The notes: generated from the sequence alone by a model not told the origin. A DNA stretch of 16,664 nucleotides from CAYSBK01 sp964429265 (GCA_964429265.1 CAYSBK010000038.1:1-16664), one strand, 5' to 3'. Positions 7,662 through 15,589 are shown, counted from the stretch's first letter. A program made the numbers and translations.

Positions 7662-9682
7662 TTAACTTTCCTTGAAGCAGAGTTATTGAACTTATTCATC
7701 ACCCTTTTGCCGGATTTAACTATCACCACCTGCCTGTCTTCGGGACGGGTGGTCAGTTTCATAAAGAGTTGCAGTTCGCCTACGACCAGGGCCAACGCCA
7801 ACGGCATCATTGCGTAGCCGCCGAAGTCGTGCGAAAACTGCTCCCACTGTTCACCGGCAACCACGGTAAACAGCACAGCCGTAATCGCCAGCCGAACGGT
7901 GTTGCAGACCAGGGCAATCGGCAGGCTTGAGGCAAGTACAACGAGTTTTTCCCACCAGGAGCGTTTGACCAGCAGTACCACAAGCCCTGTAACTACGAAG
8001 AAGGCGGTAACCATCCGCAGGCCGTTGCACGCCTCGGCCACGGCTACCGAAGTATTGCCGATGTGGATTATGTTGCCGTCGCGCAGGACATCGTAGCCCA
8101 TCATCTCCAACAGGAACGTTGCAGAAGCGGTGGCCCAGCGTTGCAGCGGCAGCGAAACAGCCATTTGCACGCGGTTGGGCCACGGCAACATCAGGCACAA
8201 GAACAAGAGCACGGTGCCGGTTTTGCGCAGAAACCGCCAGCCCAACAACAGTAATATCAATGCTGCAATGCTGGCAACGATGGAGAGGTTCTCGGCGGAC
8301 CTGTACATATCATAGACCCCGAAGAGTCTAAGACCCTGTGCCGCGAGAAAGGCTGGAACGCCCCAAATGCAGGGTCTTATGGGACAGCGAGCAATACTAT
8401 TACGCCGGGACCACAAGATGTAGGCTGCCAGAAAAGGCACAGCCAGGCCGCTGGAGTACTCGTCGCTTCTCTGCCACATATTCCAAAGGTCCACCAGGCT
8501 GGGCCAGTACGACCAGAGAAACCCCGCCAGTATTACAGAAGCCGCCAGTAAGGCGAGCGGCTTGATCTGGAATGGTTGCACCGCCTGCGGAGAGTCGTTG
8601 CGTACCTTCGGGGGGTGTGCTTGCAACTTGTGCCGGACGTGCGCGACAGCTTCTCTGACGGCCATCGCTGACCTTTGCAATCCGCCAGGCTGCTTGAAAG
8701 CTATAAGTTCCTGCTCAGCCGCGGTACCGCTTGGCACCGTTGCTGCTGAGTCAACAAGGCAGTGTTGCAGCCGGCAATCTGTCCCAACCTGCGCACCGGC
8801 CCAGAGTACGCTGTCTGCGATTATGCTGTTGTTGCCCACGGTAACATTTCTGCCCACAACGGCCGGTCCCAGGACGACCGCACCTTTCGCAATGTGTGCG
8901 CCATCCATAATCACCACGGGCCCGCAAATCCGCGCATCCGAATGGATGTGGGCGTTTGCTGCGGCCCACACGCGCGCCGAAGTGTGGCCGTGACGCAGCT
9001 TCAGGCGCGGGCTCAGATCGAGTCTGCCGTGCAGCCGCGTCAGTAGCGCAGCCAGGTACCCTCGCCAGTCTCCGAAGCTTCCGACAGAATCGGATAACGT
9101 GACGGCTTGGACGGTTTTTCCGGCCCGGAGCATCTCTGGAATCAGGCTTTCCTTGACATCGAAGTAGCCCTGCTTGGGGATGTGCTCCAAGAGGCTGTGG
9201 TCGCAAACATATATGACCGCCTCGGTGGGATGAGCAGAACCGTTTGCCCGAGGCGGATTGAAAACCAAGGTTAAACCCGCTTGTCCCCGGCGATGTGCTT
9301 CCACCAGCGTGTCAATTGCAGGTACGGCTATGATGCTCGCCGGCAGCGCAACCAGGATTCCATCGGCCTGGTTCCCGGCGGCTTCACGAATGCAGCCCGC
9401 CGTGCCTAATGGCAGTATATGGTCCAGAAACTTCACTTTAGTTGGATTGATGCTCGAAATCGATTCTCGCAGTAACTTGGCGTTGCCGTTGCAGCATACA
9501 ACCGCTTGTTTTACTGCCTGTCGTTGCAGATTTCTCACCAGGCAAGCCAGGGCCGGCGTCTCCGGCACAGGCCAAAGGGCCGGTGGTAATCCTGAGGGCA
9601 GCGGGTCTCGACCAAAGTTCCCCGGCCCGGCAAGGATTACCGCCGTAGTGTTAACAAGCCGCAAACTGTGTGTATTTGCCAT
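7658..9682 (-). CDS. Exosortase with an N-terminal degenerate nucleotidyltransferase and beta-helix (three-domain fusion)
   Basis: Residues ~375-645 are an exosortase, a multi-pass membrane cysteine transpeptidase that cuts PEP-CTERM-like sorting tails. The expected triad is present: Cys552 in AEACNGLRM, Arg597 in NTVRLAI and His618 in SHDFGGY. The typical entry region WPSLVDLWNMWQRSDEYSSG is also there. Residues ~12-215 follow the sugar-1-phosphate nucleotidyltransferase plan (TTAVILAG, PVPETPAL, LPLGTAG, GYFDVKESLIPEML). However, the GGxGTR loop reads GPGNFGR, the usual PKPL lysine position reads PPAL, and the metal-binding aspartate of the NGD site reads ALPAS. This part is therefore probably not catalytic. 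Residues ~236-320 are hexapeptide beta-helix (ARICGPVVIMDGAHIAKGAV). A linker of about 50 residues joins the two halves in one uninterrupted frame. No EpsI domain follows. It starts at the only suitable ATG, without a good ribosome site, 106 bases after the SGNH gene. Confidence 0.92.
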   Translation of the reverse strand: MANTHSLRLVNTTAVILAGPGNFGRDPLPSGLPPALWPVPETPALACLVRNLQRQAVKQAVVCCNGNAKLLRESISSINPTKVKFLDHILPLGTAGCIREAAGNQADGILVALPASIIAVPAIDTLVEAHRRGQAGLTLVFNPPRANGSAHPTEAVIYVCDHSLLEHIPKQGYFDVKESLIPEMLRAGKTVQAVTLSDSVGSFGDWRGYLAALLTRLHGRLDLSPRLKLRHGHTSARVWAAANAHIHSDARICGPVVIMDGAHIAKGAVVLGPAVVGRNVTVGNNSIIADSVLWAGAQVGTDCRLQHCLVDSAATVPSGTAAEQELIAFKQPGGLQRSAMAVREAVAHVRHKLQAHPPKVRNDSPQAVQPFQIKPLALLAASVILAGFLWSYWPSLVDLWNMWQRSDEYSSGLAVPFLAAYILWSRRNSIARCPIRPCIWGVPAFLAAQGLRLFGVYDMYRSAENLSIVASIAALILLLLGWRFLRKTGTVLLFLCLMLPWPNRVQMAVSLPLQRWATASATFLLEMMGYDVLRDGNIIHIGNTSVAVAEACNGLRMVTAFFVVTGLVVLLVKRSWWEKLVVLASSLPIALVCNTVRLAITAVLFTVVAGEQWEQFSHDFGGYAMMPLALALVVGELQLFMKLTTRPEDRQVVIVKSGKRVMNKFNNSASRKVK

Positions 9683-9736
9683 CTTTTGTGTTGGTTGCTT
9701 TTGCCGGCAGGATGACTGTCTTATTGGAAAGGCAAA

Positions 9737-9788
9737 GCGGCAAGAAGCGGGGGCTTCGCACCGCTGTCTTCGAGCGCGGTTCTAACCG
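9737..9788 (-). repeat. Two hairpins in the gap between the SGNH and exosortase genes
   Basis: Right after the SGNH stop the minus strand carries an inverted repeat, CGGT-TCTA-ACCG when read on the plus strand (9777-9788). Next comes a longer one (9737-9764): GCGG and CCGC arms around a perfect GAAGC/GCTTC stem with a four-base loop of C residues. The second is followed by TTTGCCTTT, only weakly U-rich. This is the longest non-coding gap in the window (106 bases). It could be a weak terminator, a pause site or an mRNA-processing site that sets the level of the downstream exosortase, kinase and transferase. The structure is read by eye and its function is inferred. Confidence 0.4.
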
Positions 9789-10670
9789 TTATTGTCTGCC
9801 GGCAGCTTCGGCCAGCGTTATCAGCAACTGCTCGGCTACTTTCTTTCTTCCAAGACGGTTCAGGTGTCCGCTGTCGTACGTGTACTGAGGCGCCATAAAA
9901 AAGACCTGCTGGCCGTTCTTTAGCGCGTACAGCATAAATCCCTGGGGATTGACGCACTCTGCCCTGGCCAGGTTAAATAAAGGCTCAGTTCCAGCATAAG
10001 ATTTTCTCAGCAAGGCGTTGTATTGTTGGCGCTTCGCGTTGCGGTGCAGGGTTGTCGGTCTGCCGAGAAGGGCTTTGGCAAGATGTTTTAGTTTGCGTTT
10101 GGTCTGCCTCGGCGTGGACCGGACAGGCGCGGTTACGTGCAGAAACTGTACGTGCGGGTACCGCGCTTTCAATTGTGCCAGAGTGTCGGCGTATTTATCG
10201 AATATTGCCCGCGGGTCGCTGTCGTCCATTATGTCGATATAACAAAACTTGAAAAATGCAATATCAACCTTGTCGCCTATACCGTCGCTCATAATCTGCT
10301 CAAATGCGGTGATCTTCGAGAGAGGTCTGGTATTGGTGCCGACTGTGGCGTGCGCAAAAACGGGATGATCAAAATCGGCCGCCTTGTTCGTTTCCACTAT
10401 GTTGAGTTCTATTTCGGGATGTTCCTGCATAATATCCTTGATGCCGTCAATGATGTTGTATCCCACCGACTGATGGCCGAAGAAGATTTTCTTCCGGCTG
10501 AGCCGGCGCCAGTATTCGGCAGGCACGTTGTCAATGGACGGCAATATGATTCTTTCCCTGGTGGTCCTGATCTTTGGTCCTCTTGCAAGAGCCAGCAATG
10601 CCACGAGCAGACATACCCCGACAAGCGTTGCAGCGACAAGTCGCTTCTTGTGTTTCATAGGTCGGCCCAT
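9789..10670 (-). CDS. Membrane-anchored SGNH/GDSL-hydrolase-like protein
   Basis: The 293-residue protein starts with a basic N-terminus and one hydrophobic helix (about 11-29), so the rest probably faces the periplasm or outside. The body looks like a diverged SGNH hydrolase. Block I reads FFGHQSVG (63-70), with Ser68 as the likely nucleophile in GHQS instead of GDS. The C-terminal block reads YDSGHLNRLGR, giving the Asp266/His269 pair in D-x-x-H spacing. Between them is an alpha/beta fold with IAFFKFCYIDI and HVQFLHVTAPV strands. Such enzymes often add or remove acyl groups on polysaccharides, so modification of the locus product is inferred. The start could also be the second ATG (Met5, 10658); neither has a clear ribosome site. 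It lies 24 bases after the NadE-like gene and before the only sizeable gap in the operon. Confidence 0.75.
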   Translation of the reverse strand: MGRPMKHKKRLVAATLVGVCLLVALLALARGPKIRTTRERIILPSIDNVPAEYWRRLSRKKIFFGHQSVGYNIIDGIKDIMQEHPEIELNIVETNKAADFDHPVFAHATVGTNTRPLSKITAFEQIMSDGIGDKVDIAFFKFCYIDIMDDSDPRAIFDKYADTLAQLKARYPHVQFLHVTAPVRSTPRQTKRKLKHLAKALLGRPTTLHRNAKRQQYNALLRKSYAGTEPLFNLARAECVNPQGFMLYALKNGQQVFFMAPQYTYDSGHLNRLGRKKVAEQLLITLAEAAGRQ

Positions 10671-10694
10671 GCGGTTATGGGCAACAGGCTACTA

Positions 10695-11693
10695 TCAAAG
10701 GATTTCAATTTCGGGCACATCCTCAACCAGTGCCGGCGGCGTGTGCAGGTAACGTGTGGTTCTTCGCTTGGCGTCTATGTCTTCGAAGACACGCTCAACC
10801 TGCTTGGTTGTCATTGCCGCTGCACTTGCGACGTCTTCGGGGCTGTAGCCGTTGTTCTTTCCGTAAAGGCAAAGATCCATCTTGTCGTAGGGTACGGAAA
10901 AATAGAATTCCTCCTGGCTCTGTTGCATCGGATATGTATCGGTGGTTGGCGGGCGGCTGCAAATCTCCCGCGGTACCCCGAGGTACTCGGCCATTTGGTA
11001 AACCTGCGTTTTGTAAAGGTGTGCGATGGGCTTGATGTCCGCTGCGCCGTCGCCGAGTTTGACGAAAAAGCCCTGGTCGTACTCCTGGCGGTTTGGTGTG
11101 CCGGCCACTGCGTAATTGAGACGGTCTGCGTGGTAGTACTCGAGCATCTTGCGTGTTCGCTGCTTGAAGTTGGTCGCAGCGACGACACCCAGGTACGCCT
11201 GTGGGGTGAGTCTTTTCTTGATTTGTCTGCCTTCGGGCGACATTGCCACCACCGAAAACAACCTGTAGCGCGCGTTGTCTGTAACGCCGGGCAGCACAAT
11301 CTTGCACGTATAGCCGGGGCCGTATTCCGGTATGACGCTGCGAATCGCCTCATCGCGCCGGCGGTAGCAGCCGACCGCTTCGAGGATCGGCGTTATGTTC
11401 TCTTCTATGGTGGCCACACCGAGGTGCTCGGCTATAAGTCGGCTGAGCCTGATTGTCTCGTCGGCCGAGTCGCGCTCCGGCATTAGCAGTGCCAGGACAC
11501 GCTCTTTGCCGAGAGCGTACACACACAATGCGCCTACCACGCTGCTGTCAATACCGCCAGACAGCGCAACAACCACGCCTTTCTTTTTGAATTGACACAG
11601 GACGACCTTTTGCAGTGCAGCGGCGATTTTGTCGGTTTCCTTCCGCGGGTCGAGCCTGAGTGTTTCCAATGAAAACCGCGAGTTTACAGTCAT
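10695..11693 (-). CDS. nadE: NadE-family NAD(+) synthase-like ATP-pyrophosphatase
   Basis: The 332-residue protein has the N-type ATP-pyrophosphatase signature VALSGGIDSSVVGAL (SGGIDSS at 45-51). It also has NadE hallmarks: NFKQRTRKMLEYYHADRLNY (175-194), GTPNRQEY (198-205), KLGDGAADIKPIAHLYKTQV (212-231) and YLGVPREI. NadE adenylates the carboxylate of nicotinate adenine dinucleotide and amidates it with ammonia. There is no glutaminase domain, so ammonia would be free or supplied by a partner. The region ~105-165 is longer than I expect for short NadE proteins, and the end of the active-site lid (SRPPTTDTYPMQQSQEEFYF) differs from the common form. Inside a polysaccharide operon it may be a paralogue that amidates another carboxylate, though real NAD synthesis cannot be excluded. 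Its ATG overlaps the ligase stop as TAATG, with AAGAGG upstream. Confidence 0.85.
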   Translation of the reverse strand: MTVNSRFSLETLRLDPRKETDKIAAALQKVVLCQFKKKGVVVALSGGIDSSVVGALCVYALGKERVLALLMPERDSADETIRLSRLIAEHLGVATIEENITPILEAVGCYRRRDEAIRSVIPEYGPGYTCKIVLPGVTDNARYRLFSVVAMSPEGRQIKKRLTPQAYLGVVAATNFKQRTRKMLEYYHADRLNYAVAGTPNRQEYDQGFFVKLGDGAADIKPIAHLYKTQVYQMAEYLGVPREICSRPPTTDTYPMQQSQEEFYFSVPYDKMDLCLYGKNNGYSPEDVASAAAMTTKQVERVFEDIDAKRRTTRYLHTPPALVEDVPEIEIL

Positions 11694-13255
11694 TACAGCG
11701 ATGCCTCTTTGAGTTGCCTTTTGTCAACCTTGCCGTTGGGAGTTTTGGGCAGACTTTCAACAAATACCACGTACTTGGGGACCATAAATGTTTCCATTGT
11801 CTGCGTTGAGTACCTTAACACATCCCTCTCGGTCAGAGCGGAGCCGGGCGCCGGGACTATGAAGACTTTTATAGCCTGGCCCAGTATCTCGTCCGGCACG
11901 CCGACCACCGCTGCCTCCGCCACGCCTTCCAGGCCGCAGAGGATGTCTTCCACCTCCTTTGCGCTGACACGCTCGCCCTTGCACTTGATCATATCGTCCT
12001 TGCGGCCCAGAAAGTACAGGTACCCCTGTTTATCCTGCCGGAAATAATCGCCTGAGTACAGCGTGCGAAGCGCCGGGTACCGGCCGTCTCTATAAGTGCG
12101 GTCCGTAAGCTTGCGGTCACCCCAGTAACCCTGCATTACGTTGGAGCCTCTTATGGCAAGCTCGCCGGGCCGGCCCGGGGGCACCTCTTTTCCGTTTTCA
12201 TCAACGATGAACACTTCACAGTTCGGCATAGCCTTGCCGACCGAAGCCGGCCTGCGGTCGATTTCTTCCGGGGGCAGATAGCAGACCCGCTTGCACTCGG
12301 TCAGCCCGAACATCGAGAATATCTCAACGCCGGGCAACAATGCACGCAGCTTGCGTATGTGCTCTACGGGCAACGCTGCTCCGGTATTGGTGATGTACCT
12401 TAGGCTGCTGAAATCATACTTTCGCACGTCATCGAGTCTCAGCAGCATCGCCAGGATGGTGGGAACTATCGGGAAACCGGTTACCTTTTCTTCGGATACC
12501 CGGCGCAGGATTTTATGCAGATAAACAAACGACTGCTCCAATACGACGGTCCCGCCGAACATAAAGGCCATGATCACCTGATATAGGCCGTAGTCAAACG
12601 ACAACGGCAAGACGTCGAGAATGATGTCGTCCTGCTCGTTGCCTACGTACTGAATGATGCTGCGTGCGGCCGATATCATATTATGGTGGGTGGACATAAC
12701 GCCCTTCGGCCGGCCGGTTGAGCCGGAAGTGTATATCAGGGTCGCAAGGTCGACATCAATACATCGCGGAAGGCTGTTACCCCCTGCCGCAAAGGCCTTG
12801 CTCCACCGGATGGAACGTGATGAAAGTGAAGGTGGTATTCGTTCACTCTTGCCGACCCAAATAACCGTGAACTGTTCTTCGCAGCCGTCCAGGGCAGCGG
12901 CGACCGTGTTGCCTTTGCTTGTGTGTGTCACCAGAACTTTGGCGCCGCAGTTGTCAAGAATATACCGCAGCTTGGCACTTTTCATTGTTGCCGAGAGCAT
13001 AACAAAGACGGCACCGGCCTTGAGTATCCCGTAAAGCGCCACAACCGCCTCGGCGCAATTGTCCAGCAATATCGCGACGCGGTCGCCGCGTTCAACTCCG
13101 AGGTCGCACAAGGCGTGCGCGAAGTCTTCGGTGCGTCGGTCCAGGAAACCGTACGTCAGCCGCTGCCGGTTGCATACCAGAGCCTCCTTGTTCGGGTGCC
13201 TGCGTGCCGACCGCGACAACCAATCGTGGACAAGCACAGGGTCGAATTCAATCAT
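11693..13255 (-). CDS. AMP-forming acyl/aminoacyl ligase of the exosortase-associated type
   Basis: This is a complete ANL-superfamily adenylating enzyme of 520 residues. It shows the P-loop YTSGSTGRPKGVMSTHHN (175-192), FGLTE (316-320), the ATP-ribose Asp403 in LYSGDYF, the hinge-region FLGRKDDMIKCKGERVSAKE and the catalytic lysine in KTPNGKVDKRQL (Lys509). Such enzymes activate a carboxylic acid as acyl-AMP and load it on CoA or a carrier protein. A free-standing carrier protein two genes upstream is the obvious acceptor. AMP ligases paired with an asparagine-synthase-like amidotransferase are known from exosortase A polysaccharide loci. I chose the ATG at 13255 because GGAGAG precedes it and the adenylation domain begins there. 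A longer frame from 13378 would overlap the previous gene by 89 bases with no domain content. The substrate cannot be read from the sequence. Confidence 0.9.
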   Translation of the reverse strand: MIEFDPVLVHDWLSRSARRHPNKEALVCNRQRLTYGFLDRRTEDFAHALCDLGVERGDRVAILLDNCAEAVVALYGILKAGAVFVMLSATMKSAKLRYILDNCGAKVLVTHTSKGNTVAAALDGCEEQFTVIWVGKSERIPPSLSSRSIRWSKAFAAGGNSLPRCIDVDLATLIYTSGSTGRPKGVMSTHHNMISAARSIIQYVGNEQDDIILDVLPLSFDYGLYQVIMAFMFGGTVVLEQSFVYLHKILRRVSEEKVTGFPIVPTILAMLLRLDDVRKYDFSSLRYITNTGAALPVEHIRKLRALLPGVEIFSMFGLTECKRVCYLPPEEIDRRPASVGKAMPNCEVFIVDENGKEVPPGRPGELAIRGSNVMQGYWGDRKLTDRTYRDGRYPALRTLYSGDYFRQDKQGYLYFLGRKDDMIKCKGERVSAKEVEDILCGLEGVAEAAVVGVPDEILGQAIKVFIVPAPGSALTERDVLRYSTQTMETFMVPKYVVFVESLPKTPNGKVDKRQLKEASL

Positions 13256-13266
13256 TGCGTTTACAT

Positions 13267-13272
13267 CTCTCC
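13267..13272 (-). promoter_or_regulatory. Ribosome binding site deciding the ligase start
   Basis: GGAGAG on the minus strand lies 11 bases before the ATG at 13255, within the 34-base gap after the amidotransferase stop. It supports this start over an in-frame ATG 123 bases further upstream. Confidence 0.6.
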
Positions 13273-13289
13273 AAGGCGATTCACATTGG

Positions 13290-15284
13290 TTAGCCTTTGT
13301 TCCTGACGGCTTGCGCCCTGCGGTCAAACAGCACTTTGAACTGTATCGGGTTACCGGCTTTGCCGTCAAAATCTTCAATGAACTGCCGATACACTATCTG
13401 CGAGGACAATATGCCGACCAGCGCCATACCGTCCATCTCGCCGGCTCTGCCGGTGGTGCGAAGTTTGCGCAGAAGCCTTGCCACTTTGGCCGGGTCGAAC
13501 AATCCCGTCCGTCTCAGCGCATCTTCAGACAGCATTTCGTTTGCCGCGCCGTCGGCATTGTCGTGCAGCAGAGTCTGGATGACGGGCGCCCGGTACGGAT
13601 GTTTGGGCCGGTCGATTACTTGCCTGGGCAGAAGTCTGCTGAAGGATTTCTTCAGCAGATGCTTTTCGTTGAGCCCCAGGATTTTCCATCTGGCCGGCAC
13701 CTTACCCATAAACTCGATTACGTTCGGATCGAGATAGGGCAGGCGGATTTCCACGGAGTTTGCCATCGCCACGCGGTCGCCCTGTGATGACAGCAGGTAA
13801 TTGCTGAGAAAGATGCTCATCTCCAGGTACTGGGCTTTGGCGAGACCGTCCCACTGGGGATAAGAGGCGGGCAGCCGGTCCGTCACCTCCTCGTACGCAT
13901 TGTACGAATCGAGCTGGTTTCTCAGCTCATCCGAAAAAAATGTTTTGAGGCGACTGGTATTCTCCCAGCGGACCAGGTGCGAGAAGAGCGGGTCGTCGCA
14001 GTGGTCGAGGCCTTTTGCGAAAAATGCCTGCAAGGCGTGCCTCATTCTTGGATTATTGAATATGTAAGGATACAACCGACCAATAAGTTCCGCCCGCTTT
14101 TGTGAGCCGGGCTGCCTGGCCCAGAACCGGCGGACCTTGGCTTCGCGATATATGTTGTAGCCGCCGAAGATTTCATCCGCCCCTTCGCCCGTCAGCACCA
14201 CCTTGAAGCCGCTGTCCCGCACGAGCCTGCTTAGCAGCAGAAGAGGAACCGGAGCGGTCCTCAGTATCGGCTTTTCGCAGTGCCAGATGCAGTCGGCGAA
14301 CGTCCGGCCGATAAGCTCGTTGGTTGCTCTTATCTCGCTGTGCCGGACGTTGAGAAACGAGACCATCAGGTTTTGATGTTCACCCTCGTCGAAGGCACCC
14401 TCTTCGAAGCGTATCCCAAAAGTCCTGACGCTGCTGTTGTAGTTGTTTACTATCAAGCTGGCGATCCCGGATGAATCCAGGCCGCCGCTGAGATAGCAGG
14501 CGACCGGCACATCCGCCCGCAGCCGGATTCTCACCGCATCGGTTAGAAGCTGTTGCAGGTGCTCACTTAAGTCGTCGCCGGCAGGTTGTCGCTGCTCGCC
14601 GCGGACGCTGAATGGAATGTCCCAGTATTTTTCGGTACGCATATCGCCGTTACGGCATTTGACAAAACAACCCGGCGGGACTTCACGTACGTTTTCGAAG
14701 ACGGTTCTCGGGGTTAATGTAGTCCAGAAAGTCAAAATCTGGTCCATCGCTTTCGGGTCGATACGCCGGGGCACGTTGGGGTTTGCGAAGATAGCTTTTA
14801 TCTCCGATGCAAAAATGAGTTTGCCGCCTGCCAGGGTGTAATACAACGGCCTGATCCCCAGGCGGTCACGGGCCAGCAAAAGCTCCTTGTTCTTTGTGTC
14901 CCATATGGCCACAGCGAACTGGCCGTTCAGCTTGTCGAAGCAGGCGTTGCCTTCCTCTTCGTACAGGTGCAGCAGGACCTCGGTGTCGGAGGTCGTATAG
15001 AAGCGATGACCAAGCGCCCGAAGCTGTTCGCCCAGTTCGGGATAGTTGTAGACCTCTCCATTATAGACTATCCACAGTGATTTGTCTTCGTTATGGATCG
15101 GCTGGGTTCCCGACGACAGGTCTATGATGCTCAGCCGGGTATGGCCGAGTCCCACGTTGTCGTCGATGTACAGACCCGCCTCGTCAGGACCACGGTGGCG
15201 CAGTGTCGCCGTCATTGCCTTGAGGACGTCCAGGGAAATTGACCCGGGGCTATTGACGTGGTAGATACCGGCTATTCCACACAT
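13290..15284 (-). CDS. asnB: Glutamine-hydrolysing asparagine-synthase-like amidotransferase (exosortase/polysaccharide type)
   Basis: The 664-residue protein has both domains of the asparagine synthase B family. The N-terminal glutaminase has the exposed nucleophile Cys2 (MCGIAGIYH), RHRGPDEAGL (29-38), HTRLSIIDL, NGEVYNYPEL and SDTEVLL. The C-terminal ATP-pyrophosphatase domain has YLSGGLDSSG (SGGLDSS at 266-272) and LTGEGADEIFGGYN (364-377). Ammonia from glutamine is channelled to an AMP-activated carboxylate to make an amide. The length and neighbours (AMP ligase, carrier protein, exosortase) resemble the amidotransferases known from exosortase A loci better than housekeeping AsnB, so the acceptor may be a sugar acid or a carrier-bound acid. 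Asparagine synthesis remains possible. The gene starts 50 bases after the carrier protein, with no strong ribosome site. The Met1-Cys2 start is fixed by the family. Confidence 0.9.
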   Translation of the reverse strand: MCGIAGIYHVNSPGSISLDVLKAMTATLRHRGPDEAGLYIDDNVGLGHTRLSIIDLSSGTQPIHNEDKSLWIVYNGEVYNYPELGEQLRALGHRFYTTSDTEVLLHLYEEEGNACFDKLNGQFAVAIWDTKNKELLLARDRLGIRPLYYTLAGGKLIFASEIKAIFANPNVPRRIDPKAMDQILTFWTTLTPRTVFENVREVPPGCFVKCRNGDMRTEKYWDIPFSVRGEQRQPAGDDLSEHLQQLLTDAVRIRLRADVPVACYLSGGLDSSGIASLIVNNYNSSVRTFGIRFEEGAFDEGEHQNLMVSFLNVRHSEIRATNELIGRTFADCIWHCEKPILRTAPVPLLLLSRLVRDSGFKVVLTGEGADEIFGGYNIYREAKVRRFWARQPGSQKRAELIGRLYPYIFNNPRMRHALQAFFAKGLDHCDDPLFSHLVRWENTSRLKTFFSDELRNQLDSYNAYEEVTDRLPASYPQWDGLAKAQYLEMSIFLSNYLLSSQGDRVAMANSVEIRLPYLDPNVIEFMGKVPARWKILGLNEKHLLKKSFSRLLPRQVIDRPKHPYRAPVIQTLLHDNADGAANEMLSEDALRRTGLFDPAKVARLLRKLRTTGRAGEMDGMALVGILSSQIVYRQFIEDFDGKAGNPIQFKVLFDRRAQAVRNKG

Positions 15285-15313
15285 TATCTGAACCCGAAAC
15301 GAGGCCTGCCCTT

Positions 15314-15331
15314 GCTGGCCGATTGGCCGGC
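15314..15331 (-). repeat. Small inverted repeat after the carrier protein gene
   Basis: In the 50-base gap before the amidotransferase, the minus strand reads GCCGGCC-AATC-GGCCAGC. This is a seven-base stem with one C/A mismatch. No U-run follows, so it is unlikely to terminate transcription. It could fold in the mRNA between two co-transcribed genes, or it may be chance in GC-rich DNA. Confidence 0.25.
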
Positions 15332-15334
15332 CTG

Positions 15335-15589
15335 TCAGCCCTGCTGGTTAACGAGCTTTCGCTCAATATACTGGGCGATGTTACGCAAATTATCCAGATT
15401 CTCCGGCAGCAATTCGTCGTCTTCTACCTTGAAACCGTATGTTTCTTCGATGAACATCACCAGCTCGAGCATGCCGGTAGAGTCGACGATTCCATCTTCG
15501 ATAAAGGAAGTATCTTCACCGAGTTGCTCGCCGTCTCCGAAAAGGAAGTTCTCAACAATAAATTCTCGTACCCTGTCGGCATGATTCAT
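15335..15589 (-). CDS. Acyl carrier protein
   Basis: This is an 84-residue acidic protein of the phosphopantetheine-binding carrier family. The attachment serine is Ser37 in GIVDSTGMLELVMFIEE, where the usual form is D-S-[LM]-x-x-[VLI]. Helix 1 (DRVREFIVENFLF) and the final helix (LDNLRNIAQYIERKL) are as expected. It probably carries the acid activated by the AMP ligase encoded two genes later, for transfer or amidation by the amidotransferase or the acetyltransferase-fold protein. It is not next to fatty-acid synthesis genes, so a dedicated role in polysaccharide decoration is inferred. The start is supported by GGAGGA 12 bases upstream. Confidence 0.92.
   Translation of the reverse strand: MNHADRVREFIVENFLFGDGEQLGEDTSFIEDGIVDSTGMLELVMFIEETYGFKVEDDELLPENLDNLRNIAQYIERKLVNQQG

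Noticed and set aside
10137..11486. A 449-codon plus-strand open frame across the SGNH and NadE-like genes
   Set aside because: It lies antisense to two genes with clear family motifs, crosses their boundary, and its translation shows no recognisable domain. It is a shadow of GC-rich coding DNA.
13256..13378. N-terminal extension of the AMP ligase to an ATG at 13378
   Set aside because: It would overlap the amidotransferase end by 89 bases and adds no ligase-like residues. The ATG at 13255 has GGAGAG upstream and begins at the domain edge.
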